Of a stretch of 47,416 bases of DNA, positions 23,644-31,356 are shown piece by piece; the first letter of the stretch is position 1; each line of letters begins with the position of its first letter. The notes beneath the pieces are model-generated. The model saw nothing but the letters and a program-made list of their open reading frames with translations. It did not search any database and was not told the DNA's origin. The translations under genes and the position numbers were made by a program. Source of the DNA: Gardnerella vaginalis (lineage in GTDB: Bacteria; Actinomycetota; Actinomycetes; Actinomycetales; Bifidobacteriaceae); assembly GCA_946997215.1 (NCBI GenBank), contig CAMPUL010000010.1:1-47416 (forward strand), given 5' to 3'.

Positions 23644-24576
23644 ATGTCTAATATCTACAAGTCCGTGCAAGAACTCGTAGGAAACACTCCACTTCTGGAG
23701 CTTACGCACATTGAAAAAGAGTACAATCTAGCAGCAAAAATCCTTGTAAAACTCGAATACTTTAACCCAGCAGGCTCTGTAAAAGACCGCATTGCAAAGC
23801 AGATGATTGAAGAAGCAGAAGCCGCAGGCACTATTAAACCAGGCTCAGTAATTGTTGAGCCAACTTCTGGAAATACTGGCATTGGTCTTTCAATGATTGC
23901 GCAAACAAAAGGATACAAAAGCATTATTGTAATGCCAGAAAGCATGTCTATTGAACGCCGAAAACTCATGAAAGCATACGGCGCCGAACTCGTGCTCACC
24001 CCTGCTAAAGATGGAATGAAAGGCGCAATCGCCAAAGCGAAGGAAATCGTTGAAAGCACGCCAAATGCGTGGACTCCTGGGCAGTTTACCAATCAAGCAA
24101 ATGTGCACGCACACTACAACACAACAGGTCCAGAAATTTGGCAAGACACTGACGGAAACGTGGATATTCTTATTGCAGGCGTTGGAACAGGCGGCACAAT
24201 CACTGGTACTGGCACATACTTAAAAGAGCAAAATCCGCATCTTGAAGTAATCGCAGTAGAACCAGCCGACTCCCCTGTGCTAGCAGGCGGCAAGCCAGGA
24301 GCGCACAAGATTCAAGGAATCGGCGCAGGATTCGTGCCAGATGTGCTCAACAAAAACATTTATAATCGCATTGTTCACGTAACAAATGAAGACGCAATCG
24401 AAAATGGCAAGCTTATAAGCAAAAAAGAAGGCGTTCTTGTAGGTATTTCTTCTGGAGCTGCAATTTGGACAGCAATCCAAGAAGCAAAAAGAGAAGAAAA
24501 CAGGGGCAAAACCATCGTTGCAATACTGCCAGATTCAGGAGATCGATACTTGTCTACCGCATTATTTGAAGACTAA
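23644..24576 (+). CDS. cysK: cysteine synthase A (O-acetylserine sulfhydrylase)
   Basis: This PLP enzyme makes L-cysteine from O-acetylserine and sulfide. The 310-residue length is normal. The PLP lysine lies in NPAGSVKDRIAKQMIE (Lys about 45), the substrate loop is PTSGNTGIGLSMIAQ, the phosphate loop GVGTGGTITGTGTYLKE, and the C-terminal Ser site PDSGDRYLSTALF. AAGGGG precedes ATG 23644. cysE follows after 143 bases, and upstream lies the Cys-rich leader and terminator, so the pair is probably switched on when tRNA-Cys is uncharged. No sulfate-reduction genes are nearby, so sulfide or another reduced sulfur source may be used. Confidence 0.96.
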   Translation: MSNIYKSVQELVGNTPLLELTHIEKEYNLAAKILVKLEYFNPAGSVKDRIAKQMIEEAEAAGTIKPGSVIVEPTSGNTGIGLSMIAQTKGYKSIIVMPESMSIERRKLMKAYGAELVLTPAKDGMKGAIAKAKEIVESTPNAWTPGQFTNQANVHAHYNTTGPEIWQDTDGNVDILIAGVGTGGTITGTGTYLKEQNPHLEVIAVEPADSPVLAGGKPGAHKIQGIGAGFVPDVLNKNIYNRIVHVTNEDAIENGKLISKKEGVLVGISSGAAIWTAIQEAKREENRGKTIVAILPDSGDRYLSTALFED

Positions 24577-24719
24577 CTACATTTAGGAGCACTACTTTAA
24601 ATACGCAAGTTTTGATTAAATAATAAAAGAATAATAAATAACATTATTAGATAATGATCAAAACTATAGAATAAAGAAAATAGAAAATAAAGAAAATAGC
24701 AAAATAACGGGAGAAATGT

Positions 24720-25577
24720 ATGAATGATCGCCTTGATCTTATAAATCAACTGAACTCAATTCACGATTCAGACATAAGACAAGCTACATTCATACCTAAT
24801 TACCGAAATATTATTGCGTTCATACATGCGACTCAGGTGTTACTTTTGCCTGAGTTGCATGTGCGCAATGAAAGCAACGAGGCTGCGCAACTCAATGATA
24901 GTTTGAATACTAATGATAGTTTGAATACCGTTGCTTCGAACGCGTTAAGCACTATAGAACGCATTATATTCCGTGAACTTCAATGCTATACAAGCAACAC
25001 AATTAAAATTCGAGAAATTTGCGATCAATTTATAAATACTCTTCCTGCAATTAAAAAGCTACTTTTAACAGATATTCAAGCCATATACGAAGGCGATCCT
25101 GCTTGCACAAGTAAAGTAGAAGTCACGCTCGCATACCCTGGTTTTTATGCAATGCTTATTCACCGCACAGCACACGCACTCTACGAACTTAACGTACCGC
25201 TAATTCCTAGACTTATGAGCGAATACGCGCACAGAAAAACTGGAATCGACATTCATCCAGGAGCAAAAATTGGCGCATATTTCTGCATTGATCACGGAAC
25301 TGGCATTGTAATTGGCGAAACAACTGTAATCGGCGAGCATGTTAAGCTTTACCAAGGCGTAACTCTGGGTGCAAAAAGTTTTGCGCTAGACGAGAATGGA
25401 AATCCTGTAAAAGGCGGAAAGCGTCATCCAAATATTGGGAATAATGTTGTAATTTACGCAAACGCAACAATCTTAGGCGGAGAAACCACAATCGGCAGCG
25501 GAAGTACAATCGCAGCAAACGCGTGGATAAACCGCAGCATTCCTGCAAACACAACCTACCACTTCCCTAAAGCATAA
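24720..25577 (+). CDS. cysE: serine O-acetyltransferase
   Basis: CysE makes O-acetylserine from serine and acetyl-CoA, the substrate of the neighbouring CysK. Of 285 residues the N-terminal helical domain (1-130) has an in-frame duplication, NDSLNTNDSLNT (59-70), encoded by an 18-bp tandem repeat. The left-handed beta-helix of hexapeptide repeats starts near 175. Catalytic Asp191-His192 are in CIDHGTGIVIGE, and acetyl-CoA is gripped by YQGVTLGAKS and KGGKRHPNIG. The C-terminus HFPKA lacks the terminal Ile that docks into CysK in many species, so a cysteine synthase complex is uncertain. A GGGAG site precedes ATG 24720. Confidence 0.94.
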   Translation: MNDRLDLINQLNSIHDSDIRQATFIPNYRNIIAFIHATQVLLLPELHVRNESNEAAQLNDSLNTNDSLNTVASNALSTIERIIFRELQCYTSNTIKIREICDQFINTLPAIKKLLLTDIQAIYEGDPACTSKVEVTLAYPGFYAMLIHRTAHALYELNVPLIPRLMSEYAHRKTGIDIHPGAKIGAYFCIDHGTGIVIGETTVIGEHVKLYQGVTLGAKSFALDENGNPVKGGKRHPNIGNNVVIYANATILGGETTIGSGSTIAANAWINRSIPANTTYHFPKA

Positions 25578-25591
25578 TACGCTATTATGCT
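25571..25591. terminator. short hairpin containing the stop codons of both cysE and the GNAT gene
   Basis: AGCATAATA and TATTATGCT (25571-25579, 25583-25591) form a 9-bp stem with a 3-base loop. The cysE stop (25575-25577) and the convergent GNAT stop (25587-25585) lie in opposite arms. T-rich sequence follows on the plus strand (TCTTTTAT). Confidence 0.6.
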
Positions 25592-26007
25592 CTGTCTTTT
25601 ATAAAACCGCAGCACTCGATTTCTGCTAACTCAATAAAACCAGCAGATTTATAAAAAGCAATAGTTTTTTCAGTACAATCCGTGGTTAATTGAATTTGAC
25701 GAACATTAGGATAACAATCCACAATCGCCTTTAACAAAGCAGAGCCTATTCCCTGCCTTTGATACTCTGGCAAAACAAGAATATCCTGAATAAGAACAAC
25801 AGTGTATCCATCGCCAACAGCTCTAGCAATTCCAACCAGCTCGTCATTTTTATACGCAGCTAAAACCTTGAGCGAATTGTTAAAGCCATTTTCTAAAGCA
25901 ACTAAATCATCTGTATACGAAGACCAACCAACAGAATCATATAGTCTTAAAATATCTTCGCCATTATATTTTTCGTACTCTTTTATTTGAACATCTGCTA
26001 GATTCAT
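25585..26007 (-). CDS. GNAT-family N-acetyltransferase
   Basis: The 140-residue protein has the GNAT fold: an N-terminal helix region with DILRLYDSVGWSSYTDD, then ELVGIARAVGDGYTVVLIQDILVLPEYQRQGIGSALLKAIVD. The acetyl-CoA loop is QRQGIGSAL, and the C-terminal strand is FYKSAGFIEL. It is close to the small acetyltransferases that act on amines or amino acids, but the substrate is not inferable. GAGGTG precedes ATG 26007. It is convergent with cysE. Confidence 0.88.
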   Translation of the reverse strand: MNLADVQIKEYEKYNGEDILRLYDSVGWSSYTDDLVALENGFNNSLKVLAAYKNDELVGIARAVGDGYTVVLIQDILVLPEYQRQGIGSALLKAIVDCYPNVRQIQLTTDCTEKTIAFYKSAGFIELAEIECCGFIKDRA

Positions 26008-26090
26008 TTACAATAACACCTCGCAAAACATAGCAAAAGTGCGCGATCTAAAACGTAGAAACGGAAGAACGCGCACTAATAATAATTAAC

Positions 26091-26108
26091 AAAAGCTACA
26101 ACAGCTAC
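26091..26108 (-). repeat. 9-bp repeat spanning the sstT stop codon
   Basis: Minus strand GTAGCTGTT and GTAGCTTTT are contiguous (26108-26100, 26099-26091). The stop TAG (26107-26105) is in the first unit and recurs in the second. Confidence 0.75.
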
Positions 26109-27361
26109 TTTTTAAGTTGCACTGGTTCGTGGTCTTTGCCCATTTTAAACTTAAGACCTGCACGCTGCCACATGCGATATTCACCAACTGCCGTAAAGAG
26201 AACATCTGTGGAAGAGTTAAGCGCAGTTTCGCACGAATCTTGAATCACGCCAATAATAAGGCCAATAGCAACTACTTGCATAGCAATATCATTTGAAATA
26301 CCAAACGACGAGCACGCAAGAGGTATAAGCAAAAGCGAACCACCAGCCACTCCAGATGCGCCTGCAGCGCTAACTGCAGAAAGCACAGATAAAATCACAG
26401 CTGTTGGAATATCAACGTAAATCCCACGCGTATGCGCTGCACACAAAGCCATAATCGAAATCGTTATAGCAGCACCACTCATATTGATGGTTGATCCAAG
26501 TGGTATAGAAACTGAGTAATTATCTTTGTTAAAACCAAGCTTTTCACACAAATTCATGTTTACAGGAATATTTGCAGCAGAAGAACGCATAAAGAACGCT
26601 GTAACTCCCGAATCGCGCAATGTTCTCAATACAAGAGGATACGGATTCTTGCCAGTAAGAACAAAAACCAAAATAGGATTTACAATCAAAGCAACAACAG
26701 CCATAGTGCCTACTAACAAGGCAATAACGGAACCGTATTCACTAAAAATACGAAGACCATTGCTTGCAACTGTTGTATAAACAAGACCCATAATGCCAAA
26801 AGGTGCTGCGTTAATAATCCAGTGAACAATTTTTCCAATAGCAGACGAAACGTTGTCAAAGAATGCTTTAGTAGAAGGCTCAGCCAAGCGAAGTGCTACA
26901 CCAAACGCGATTGCCCAGAATAAAATACCAATAAAGTTTCCCTTAGCAAGAGCATCTACAGGGTTTACAACAATATTTAGCACAAGAGAATTAAGAACTT
27001 CGCCGATTCCTTGAGGAGATGGCGAAGACGCTGCTGCAACATGAGCAAAAGTGAAGTCAACAGGGAAAATCATGGCTGCACATACAGCTATAAGGCTCGC
27101 AATAAACGTAGAAAGTGCATACAACACGATTACAAGCTTCATGTTTCCAACACTTTTTGCTTTTGCAAGCGCGCCAATCACAAGGCAAAATACCAAAATC
27201 GGCGCAACGGATTTAAGTGCGCTCACAAACAGCTTTCCCATAAGATCTAGCACGTAAACGTGAGATGGCACTAAAAGACCAAGTGCAGCGCCTAGAAAAA
27301 GACCAATAACAATACGCAGAATAAGGTCAATGCTATTCCACTTTTGAATAATCTTGTGCAT
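26105..27361 (-). CDS. sstT: serine/threonine:sodium symporter
   Basis: This 418-residue DAACS-family carrier imports serine and threonine with sodium. Eight membrane helices and two re-entrant loops are expected. Recognisable blocks: FVSALKSVAPILVFCLVIGALA (after the first helices), the serine-rich loop MRSSAANIPVNMNLCEKLG, SIPLGSTINMSGAAITISIMALC and the terminal GVIQDSCETALNSSTDVLFTA. These match SstT rather than glutamate carriers. Serine import would feed the CysE/CysK pathway next door, although the unit is on the opposite strand. CAGGAG precedes ATG 27361. Confidence 0.93.
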   Translation of the reverse strand: MHKIIQKWNSIDLILRIVIGLFLGAALGLLVPSHVYVLDLMGKLFVSALKSVAPILVFCLVIGALAKAKSVGNMKLVIVLYALSTFIASLIAVCAAMIFPVDFTFAHVAAASSPSPQGIGEVLNSLVLNIVVNPVDALAKGNFIGILFWAIAFGVALRLAEPSTKAFFDNVSSAIGKIVHWIINAAPFGIMGLVYTTVASNGLRIFSEYGSVIALLVGTMAVVALIVNPILVFVLTGKNPYPLVLRTLRDSGVTAFFMRSSAANIPVNMNLCEKLGFNKDNYSVSIPLGSTINMSGAAITISIMALCAAHTRGIYVDIPTAVILSVLSAVSAAGASGVAGGSLLLIPLACSSFGISNDIAMQVVAIGLIIGVIQDSCETALNSSTDVLFTAVGEYRMWQRAGLKFKMGKDHEPVQLKK

Positions 27362-27524
27362 GAGAGTCTCCTGTAATTTAGTTTGTGCAGAATATTTTAT
27401 ACTCTTTTATTTGTATTCATACTCGCAAGATTTTCTATTTTTACATATTATACACATGCATGCATATATATGCAAATCGTTAGGTTTTAGCGATTTAACA
27501 ATGCCTTTTGCTTAAAAATAGTCT

Positions 27525-27581
27525 TTATTAATCCTTATTAATCCTTATTAATCGTCATTAATCGCCATTAATCGCCTAATC
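27525..27581 (-). repeat. 10-bp tandem array spanning the MFS stop codon
   Basis: Six units in exact 10-base register (plus strand CTTATTAATC, CGTCATTAAT and CGCCATTAAT variants). On the minus strand each reads GATTAGGC or GATTAATxxx, repeating TAG or TAA. The true stop is 27578-27576. Confidence 0.9.
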
Positions 27582-28889
27582 TGCATAACTAGTATTTGGT
27601 AATTGAGGCAAAACAACAAGCAATCCTGCTGTGAAAATCAGCGCGAGTATAGGCAAAAGCTGCCATTGGAACGTAGACGAGAATGCAAATCCAATCCAAG
27701 AACCAGTTGTAGCACCAATCGCAAACGCGAGGCGCGCCCAACCAGAAAACTTAGCGAGAGTACTTCCCTTAAACAGAATCTGACGCGCAACAATAATCGG
27801 CTCCACTAGCAACATTCCGCCAATTGCTTCAAGTAAGAATGCAAAGCACATCATTGGCAAAAGATTAATAAACATAAGGCAATAAGCAGCTAAGCTCACA
27901 GCAATACCCAAAATCGCAACTTTTCTTAAACCGAGTTTTTGAGACGAGTGCGCATATAAAACGGACGCGAGCACGCTTCCTACGCCAGTGAAAATATACA
28001 GCATTGTTAAAGATTGAGAGCCATATTGCTTACCGATACCGAGAAGAATATAAGAAACAGAGCACGCAGGAATAAAAGCAACCAAAAGAGATCCAGCAAG
28101 AAGCATGATTTTACTCTTGAGCGATGGATTTGTAGATTGCTTAGCTGCAGATTTATTGGATGTAGATTTGGAATCAACGTCATTTTCTTGCGATACTTGC
28201 GATACTTCTCCTTCTTCACTAATCGCTTGCGATTCATTCTCTACATCTTGCGACGCTTCCTCTACTTCGCAAGATGCTTGCGCAATGTCTTGTTTCATAA
28301 TAAATCGCGTAGCGCAAGCCGCAAAAGAAGTCACGGACGAGAAAACCAAAACCGCAGGAATCGACCAGCTTGCAATCCAAGATCCAAGCGGAGAGCCGAG
28401 CAAGGTTCCTGCAACACTCGCCAAAACGCTTACAATGCCACTGTAGTTTACAATCATGCCGTCATCGCCGCCGGCAGCATCAACCTCGAAAACTTCGCTA
28501 GCAATATCAATCACTTGACCTGTAATCAACAATGCGCAAGAAAGAGCTACAAGCGACCACTTCCACGCAGGAGAGCCAAACATAAGAAGCGGTAGCAAAC
28601 TGAGCACGCCTTCTACGCCTTCAGTCATAGCAAGAGCGCGAAAACCGCCAAGCTTATCAACAATCCAACCAGAGCATGGCGAAAGAAAATCGGCAACCGT
28701 CATAAAAGTCTTACGAAAACCAATCACCCAAGCTGGCAAGCCAACAATAATAATCGAAGGCAAAACCGAGCCTTCATACGCTTGATTTCCGAGCATAGAA
28801 AAACAGAAGCCAACCAAAGCCCATCGCAATGCTGGACTAATAGATCTCATGCGAATAAAGATATTATTCTTACTAAAAATTGACTTCAT
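27576..28889 (-). CDS. major facilitator superfamily transporter
   Basis: The 437-residue carrier has 12 predicted helices. The first half includes GLPAWVIGFRKTFMTVADFLSPCSGWIVDKLGGFRAL, the MFS loop 2-3 motif (D...GR-like). The central cytoplasmic loop between helices 6 and 7 is long, acidic and Ser/Glu-rich (about residues 215-255, VENESQAISEEGEVSQ), partly built from imperfect repeats. Helices 7-12 end at LLVVLPQLPN. The start is ATG 28889, preceded by GGGAGAG, not the upstream in-frame codon at 28940. Substrate unknown; it resembles sugar or drug carriers only at superfamily level. The stop is inside a 10-bp array. Confidence 0.82.
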   Translation of the reverse strand: MKSIFSKNNIFIRMRSISPALRWALVGFCFSMLGNQAYEGSVLPSIIIVGLPAWVIGFRKTFMTVADFLSPCSGWIVDKLGGFRALAMTEGVEGVLSLLPLLMFGSPAWKWSLVALSCALLITGQVIDIASEVFEVDAAGGDDGMIVNYSGIVSVLASVAGTLLGSPLGSWIASWSIPAVLVFSSVTSFAACATRFIMKQDIAQASCEVEEASQDVENESQAISEEGEVSQVSQENDVDSKSTSNKSAAKQSTNPSLKSKIMLLAGSLLVAFIPACSVSYILLGIGKQYGSQSLTMLYIFTGVGSVLASVLYAHSSQKLGLRKVAILGIAVSLAAYCLMFINLLPMMCFAFLLEAIGGMLLVEPIIVARQILFKGSTLAKFSGWARLAFAIGATTGSWIGFAFSSTFQWQLLPILALIFTAGLLVVLPQLPNTSYAD

Positions 28890-28972
28890 AACAACCAACT
28901 CTCCCTTAAAGCTCTTGCAAAATCGAAAATCGTTAAACAAAATTTGATACAGATTACCACACGTCTTACACT

Positions 28973-29089
28973 ATGCAGTGCGATTGTACCTGATTTACGG
29001 CGTGTCGCCATACAAACACACTACACAAACACACAAAACCGTAGTGCGATTGTACTGAATTTCAGCGTTTTTTAATACAAACACACTAC
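28973..29089. repeat. two imperfect direct copies of a hairpin unit
   Basis: AGTGCGATTGTAC occurs at 28977-28989 and 29043-29055, and ATACAAACACACTAC at 29010-29024 and 29075-29089. In each unit the two parts are also near-complementary (12 of 15 pairs in the second), so each copy can fold into one stem. Confidence 0.82.
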
Positions 29090-29357
29090 AAGGCAGGTCG
29101 TCGTTCGCGCGGTCTAAACGCGCGAACGTCTTCGCCACGCAGAAGCAGTGCTTCTGCCTTGAGTGGCTCAGCGAATCGAAGTGCACTCGCGCGCTACGCT
29201 ATTCCTCGCGGCTATTAGTAGCCGCTCGGCTGATTTGGCATGTAAAGTCCACTGGACTTTACATTTGAGCCAAATCACGCTTTGAAGGAGCATGAAATAC
29301 GTTTTGCAATTTCAAGCTCAGTCAAAGCGCCCATGCAAATCGATTCGCGACACGCCG
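28998..29357. mobile_element. hairpin-packed non-coding element bounded by 11-bp inverted repeats
   Basis: CGGCGTGTCGC (28998-29008) and GCGACACGCCG (29347-29357) are perfect inverted ends. Between them lie at least five strong stems: CGTTCGCGCG/CGCGCGAACG (29102-29128) inside CAAGGCAG/CTGCCTTG (29089-29161); AGAAGC/GCTTCT; GCGGCTA/TAGCCGC with a 4-base loop (29208-29225); GATTTGGC/GCCAAATC enclosing a 12-bp palindromic core (29232-29276); and CGCTTTGA/TCAAAGCG enclosing an 11-bp stem (29278-29329). It is more G+C-rich than its surroundings and has no credible ORF. A structured RNA, a MITE-like element or a replication/recombination site are possible. The mobile call is tentative. Confidence 0.4.
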
Positions 29358-29459
29358 CCAGTTTTACTATACGAAAATCATATGGTAACGTTTTCGCAAA
29401 CTTAAAACCAGCTACCTAGCTAATAGTCATATCTTTTCAACGATGAAAGGAATACTCAA

Positions 29460-30635
29460 ATGTCTACAATCAAACGCGTAGCATACGCAATACTACACAA
29501 CTACGGAAAAATGAGCCACGAAAGACTAGAACTACTCACATACTACTGTCAAGCACAATACTTATCTACAACAAACCTACAACTATTCCCCAACTCATTC
29601 CAAGCATGGAAAACAGGGCCAGTATGCCTAGAACTATTTAACATATGCTACCTAACACAAGACGAAGTAAGCGAAAACAACATTATATTTAGCCCAATTG
29701 AACTATACAAGACATTTAACTGCTCTCAACTACGCATAATCTACGCCGTCTGCGACGCGTTAAAAGATTACACTACACAAGACTTAGCCACTAGAGCGCG
29801 CAGTGAACTACCATGGATTGACGCTAGAAGAGGCATTAACACTAACGACGCATGCGATACTGAACTATCACACAAGATCATCCACGACTATTACACGAAA
29901 AACCCTGTAATTGCCGACGGGCGCGCGAACACAAGAAGTAGAAGCGTTGAAAACGCTATACGCAGACTAAGAGACGCGCATCTTAAAAAATGTAAGCAAG
30001 CAGAAAAAGAAAGACTAGAAGCACAAGCACAAGCGCACGCGGTTAACAATCATTGTAAAGAACTTGTAGACGCTGAAAACATGGTAATGCGTAAAATCAG
30101 AATGCTAAACGAGTTCAAAGACATGTCGGATAATAATATTAAAACTCGAGCACGCATGATAGCTAGAAGCCTAGGAAAACAATTATGCGAATACGAGAAA
30201 AACGAGATTAAACGCCAAAACTTTCAACACAACCTAGAAACAGTAAAACAACAAAACACGACCCAAACTAGCAACACGACTAAAAACAGTGGAAACACTA
30301 CGACTGGCACGAACACTACTACTGGTGGAAAAACTACGAGAAGCGTAAGCACTACGACTGGCTCTAGCAGCACTAATGCAGCCAGCAAAAACACTGCAAC
30401 TAACGCAAACGTAGATAAGACTAGTAAAAAAGCTAAAACTAGCACGAACACTACGACTGGCAAAAAAGCTGCAGCCAGCAAAAAATCCAAAACTGGTGGA
30501 AAAACTACAACTAGCACAAACACTACGACTGGTGGAAAATCCAAGACTGGCGAAAAAGCCAAAACTAGCAGAAAAGATGAAGCCAACGGAAAGAGTGAAG
30601 CCAACGGAAAAGCCGCAAAAAGCAAAGATAGCTGA
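29460..30635 (+). CDS. Panacea (SocA-like, DUF4065) domain protein with Thr/Lys/Asn-rich tail
   Basis: Residues 1-150 match the Panacea antitoxin domain: AYAILHNYGKMSHERLELLTYYCQAQYL, then FPNSFQAWKTGPVCLELF (family F....AW..GPV...LY), and a C-terminal TRARSELPW. Panacea proteins neutralise diverse toxins or act as adaptors. No toxin gene adjoins this one. Residues about 160-265 are charged and helical, and about 266-391 are a basic low-complexity tail of TTG, TNTTTGG and KT repeats. Codon use is alien: 10 of the first 13 Leu codons are CTA and Tyr/Asn codons mostly end in C. It lies between the hairpin element and the 3' end of ssrA. AAAGGA precedes ATG 29460. Horizontal origin is likely. 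Confidence 0.78.
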   Translation: MSTIKRVAYAILHNYGKMSHERLELLTYYCQAQYLSTTNLQLFPNSFQAWKTGPVCLELFNICYLTQDEVSENNIIFSPIELYKTFNCSQLRIIYAVCDALKDYTTQDLATRARSELPWIDARRGINTNDACDTELSHKIIHDYYTKNPVIADGRANTRSRSVENAIRRLRDAHLKKCKQAEKERLEAQAQAHAVNNHCKELVDAENMVMRKIRMLNEFKDMSDNNIKTRARMIARSLGKQLCEYEKNEIKRQNFQHNLETVKQQNTTQTSNTTKNSGNTTTGTNTTTGGKTTRSVSTTTGSSSTNAASKNTATNANVDKTSKKAKTSTNTTTGKKAAASKKSKTGGKTTTSTNTTTGGKSKTGEKAKTSRKDEANGKSEANGKAAKSKDS

Positions 30636-30692
30636 CGCATTTTGCGCGACTCTACAGCAATTCATGATGTGGTAAACAACAAAACAATAACA

Positions 30693-30724
30693 AATAACGC
30701 CACTGTTTTAGCAGCGGCGTTATT
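30693..30724 (-). terminator. terminator of ssrA
   Basis: Minus strand AATAACGCC and GGCGTTATT flank a 14-base loop, then TGTTATTGTTTTG. It starts six bases beyond the tmRNA 3' end and also lies 3' of the convergent Panacea gene. Confidence 0.85.
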
Positions 30725-30729
30725 GCGTT

Positions 30730-31125
30730 TGTGGAGTCGCGGGGAATTGAACCCCGGTCCGGAAACCGTACCCTCGGTCTTCTACGTGCGTAGCCTGCTG
30801 GCCATTCGGCAGTTTTTCTGCCCCCATGTTATCGCAGACAATTCATGGCGAGCATATCTACAGTAAAAGTCCCTGAATCACCCTGCAGCTCGGCAATTCA
30901 AGCAAGTCTTCTAATGACGTTCAGCACCACCCCGAAGACGTGAGTGGGTGAACGGAGCAGCTGCTCACTGGTTAATCCTGGCGCGAAGCTCAGGCAGCGA
31001 GAGCGAACTCAGTGCGATTAGATTTAGCACTTATTCTTTTGCGAAAGGACGTTTACGAGTGGACTTTCGCATTCTCGGCACGCTTCCCCGCGGCGAACAG
31101 ATCACCGTCGAAACCGATCGACCCC
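30730..31125 (-). ncRNA. ssrA: transfer-messenger RNA
   Basis: tmRNA rescues stalled ribosomes and tags the nascent chain. The 5' end GGGGTCG (31125-31119) pairs with CGACTCC (30739-30733) to form the acceptor stem. The T arm reads GGGGTTCAATTCCCC. The tag frame starts at 31028 with GCT and stops at 30990 with TGA, encoding AKSNRTEFALAA. The genome has ACA rather than CCA at the 3' end, so CCA must be added. Pseudoknot stems are present in the rest (for example ACCCACTC...). Reading frames in this span are shadows of the RNA. A tmRNA 3' end is a frequent integration site, relevant to the foreign-looking gene next to it. Confidence 0.95.
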
Positions 31126-31218
31126 TTTTGAGTTATCAAACTATCAACAAAAATATTGCTTGATTAAACTTTAATCAAAACTTTAATCAAGTAATACTGG
31201 TATAAAGCCAGACTATTT

Positions 31219-31247
31219 ATTATAAATAAAGGTTTTAACAGAGTCAA
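31219..31247 (-). promoter_or_regulatory. strong promoter upstream of ssrA
   Basis: Minus strand TTGACT (31247-31242) and TATAAT (31224-31219) are spaced by 17 bases. Initiation near 31212 would give a precursor with about 87 extra bases before the mature 5' end. TTGATTAAA repeats lie in that leader. Confidence 0.75.
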
Positions 31248-31272
31248 CCTGTTTTAGATTATTGATTTATTT

Positions 31273-31356
31273 CAGACTTATCTAAAGACTAATCCAAAGA
31301 CTAGCCCAAATACTCATCCAAAGACTCACCTAAAGACTAATCCAATAAATCACTTA
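31273..31356 (-). repeat. 12-bp tandem array (seven units) ending over the amylase stop codon
   Basis: Plus-strand units such as AAGACTAATCCA run in exact 12-base register from 31273 to 31344. A more diverged seventh unit, 31345-31356, contains the stop TGA (31352-31350). In the reading frame, further TGA codons recur downstream. Confidence 0.88.

Noticed and set aside
28995..29186. Minus-strand 63-codon frame inside the hairpin element
   Set aside because: No ribosome site or recognisable protein motif; it runs through stem arms that explain the sequence better as structure.
184..29353. GTGTCGC/GCGACAC shared by the folD flanks and the ends of the hairpin element
   Set aside because: A 7-mer is expected a few times by chance in this window; flanking bases do not match, so the folD copies are not taken as element ends.
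30240..30635. Repeats in the Panacea tail as a possible CRISPR-like array
   Set aside because: Units are irregular, in frame and translate to a Thr/Lys/Asn/Gly tail; there are no constant-length spacers or cas genes.
28940..30740. Search for a duplicated ssrA 3' end as an attachment-site scar
   Set aside because: No second copy of the T-arm/acceptor sequence was found in the window, so integration at ssrA is only suggested by position and codon use.
30642..31163. Two plus-strand reading frames over the ssrA region
   Set aside because: The whole span folds as tmRNA on the minus strand with acceptor stem, T arm and tag frame; the frames are shadows.
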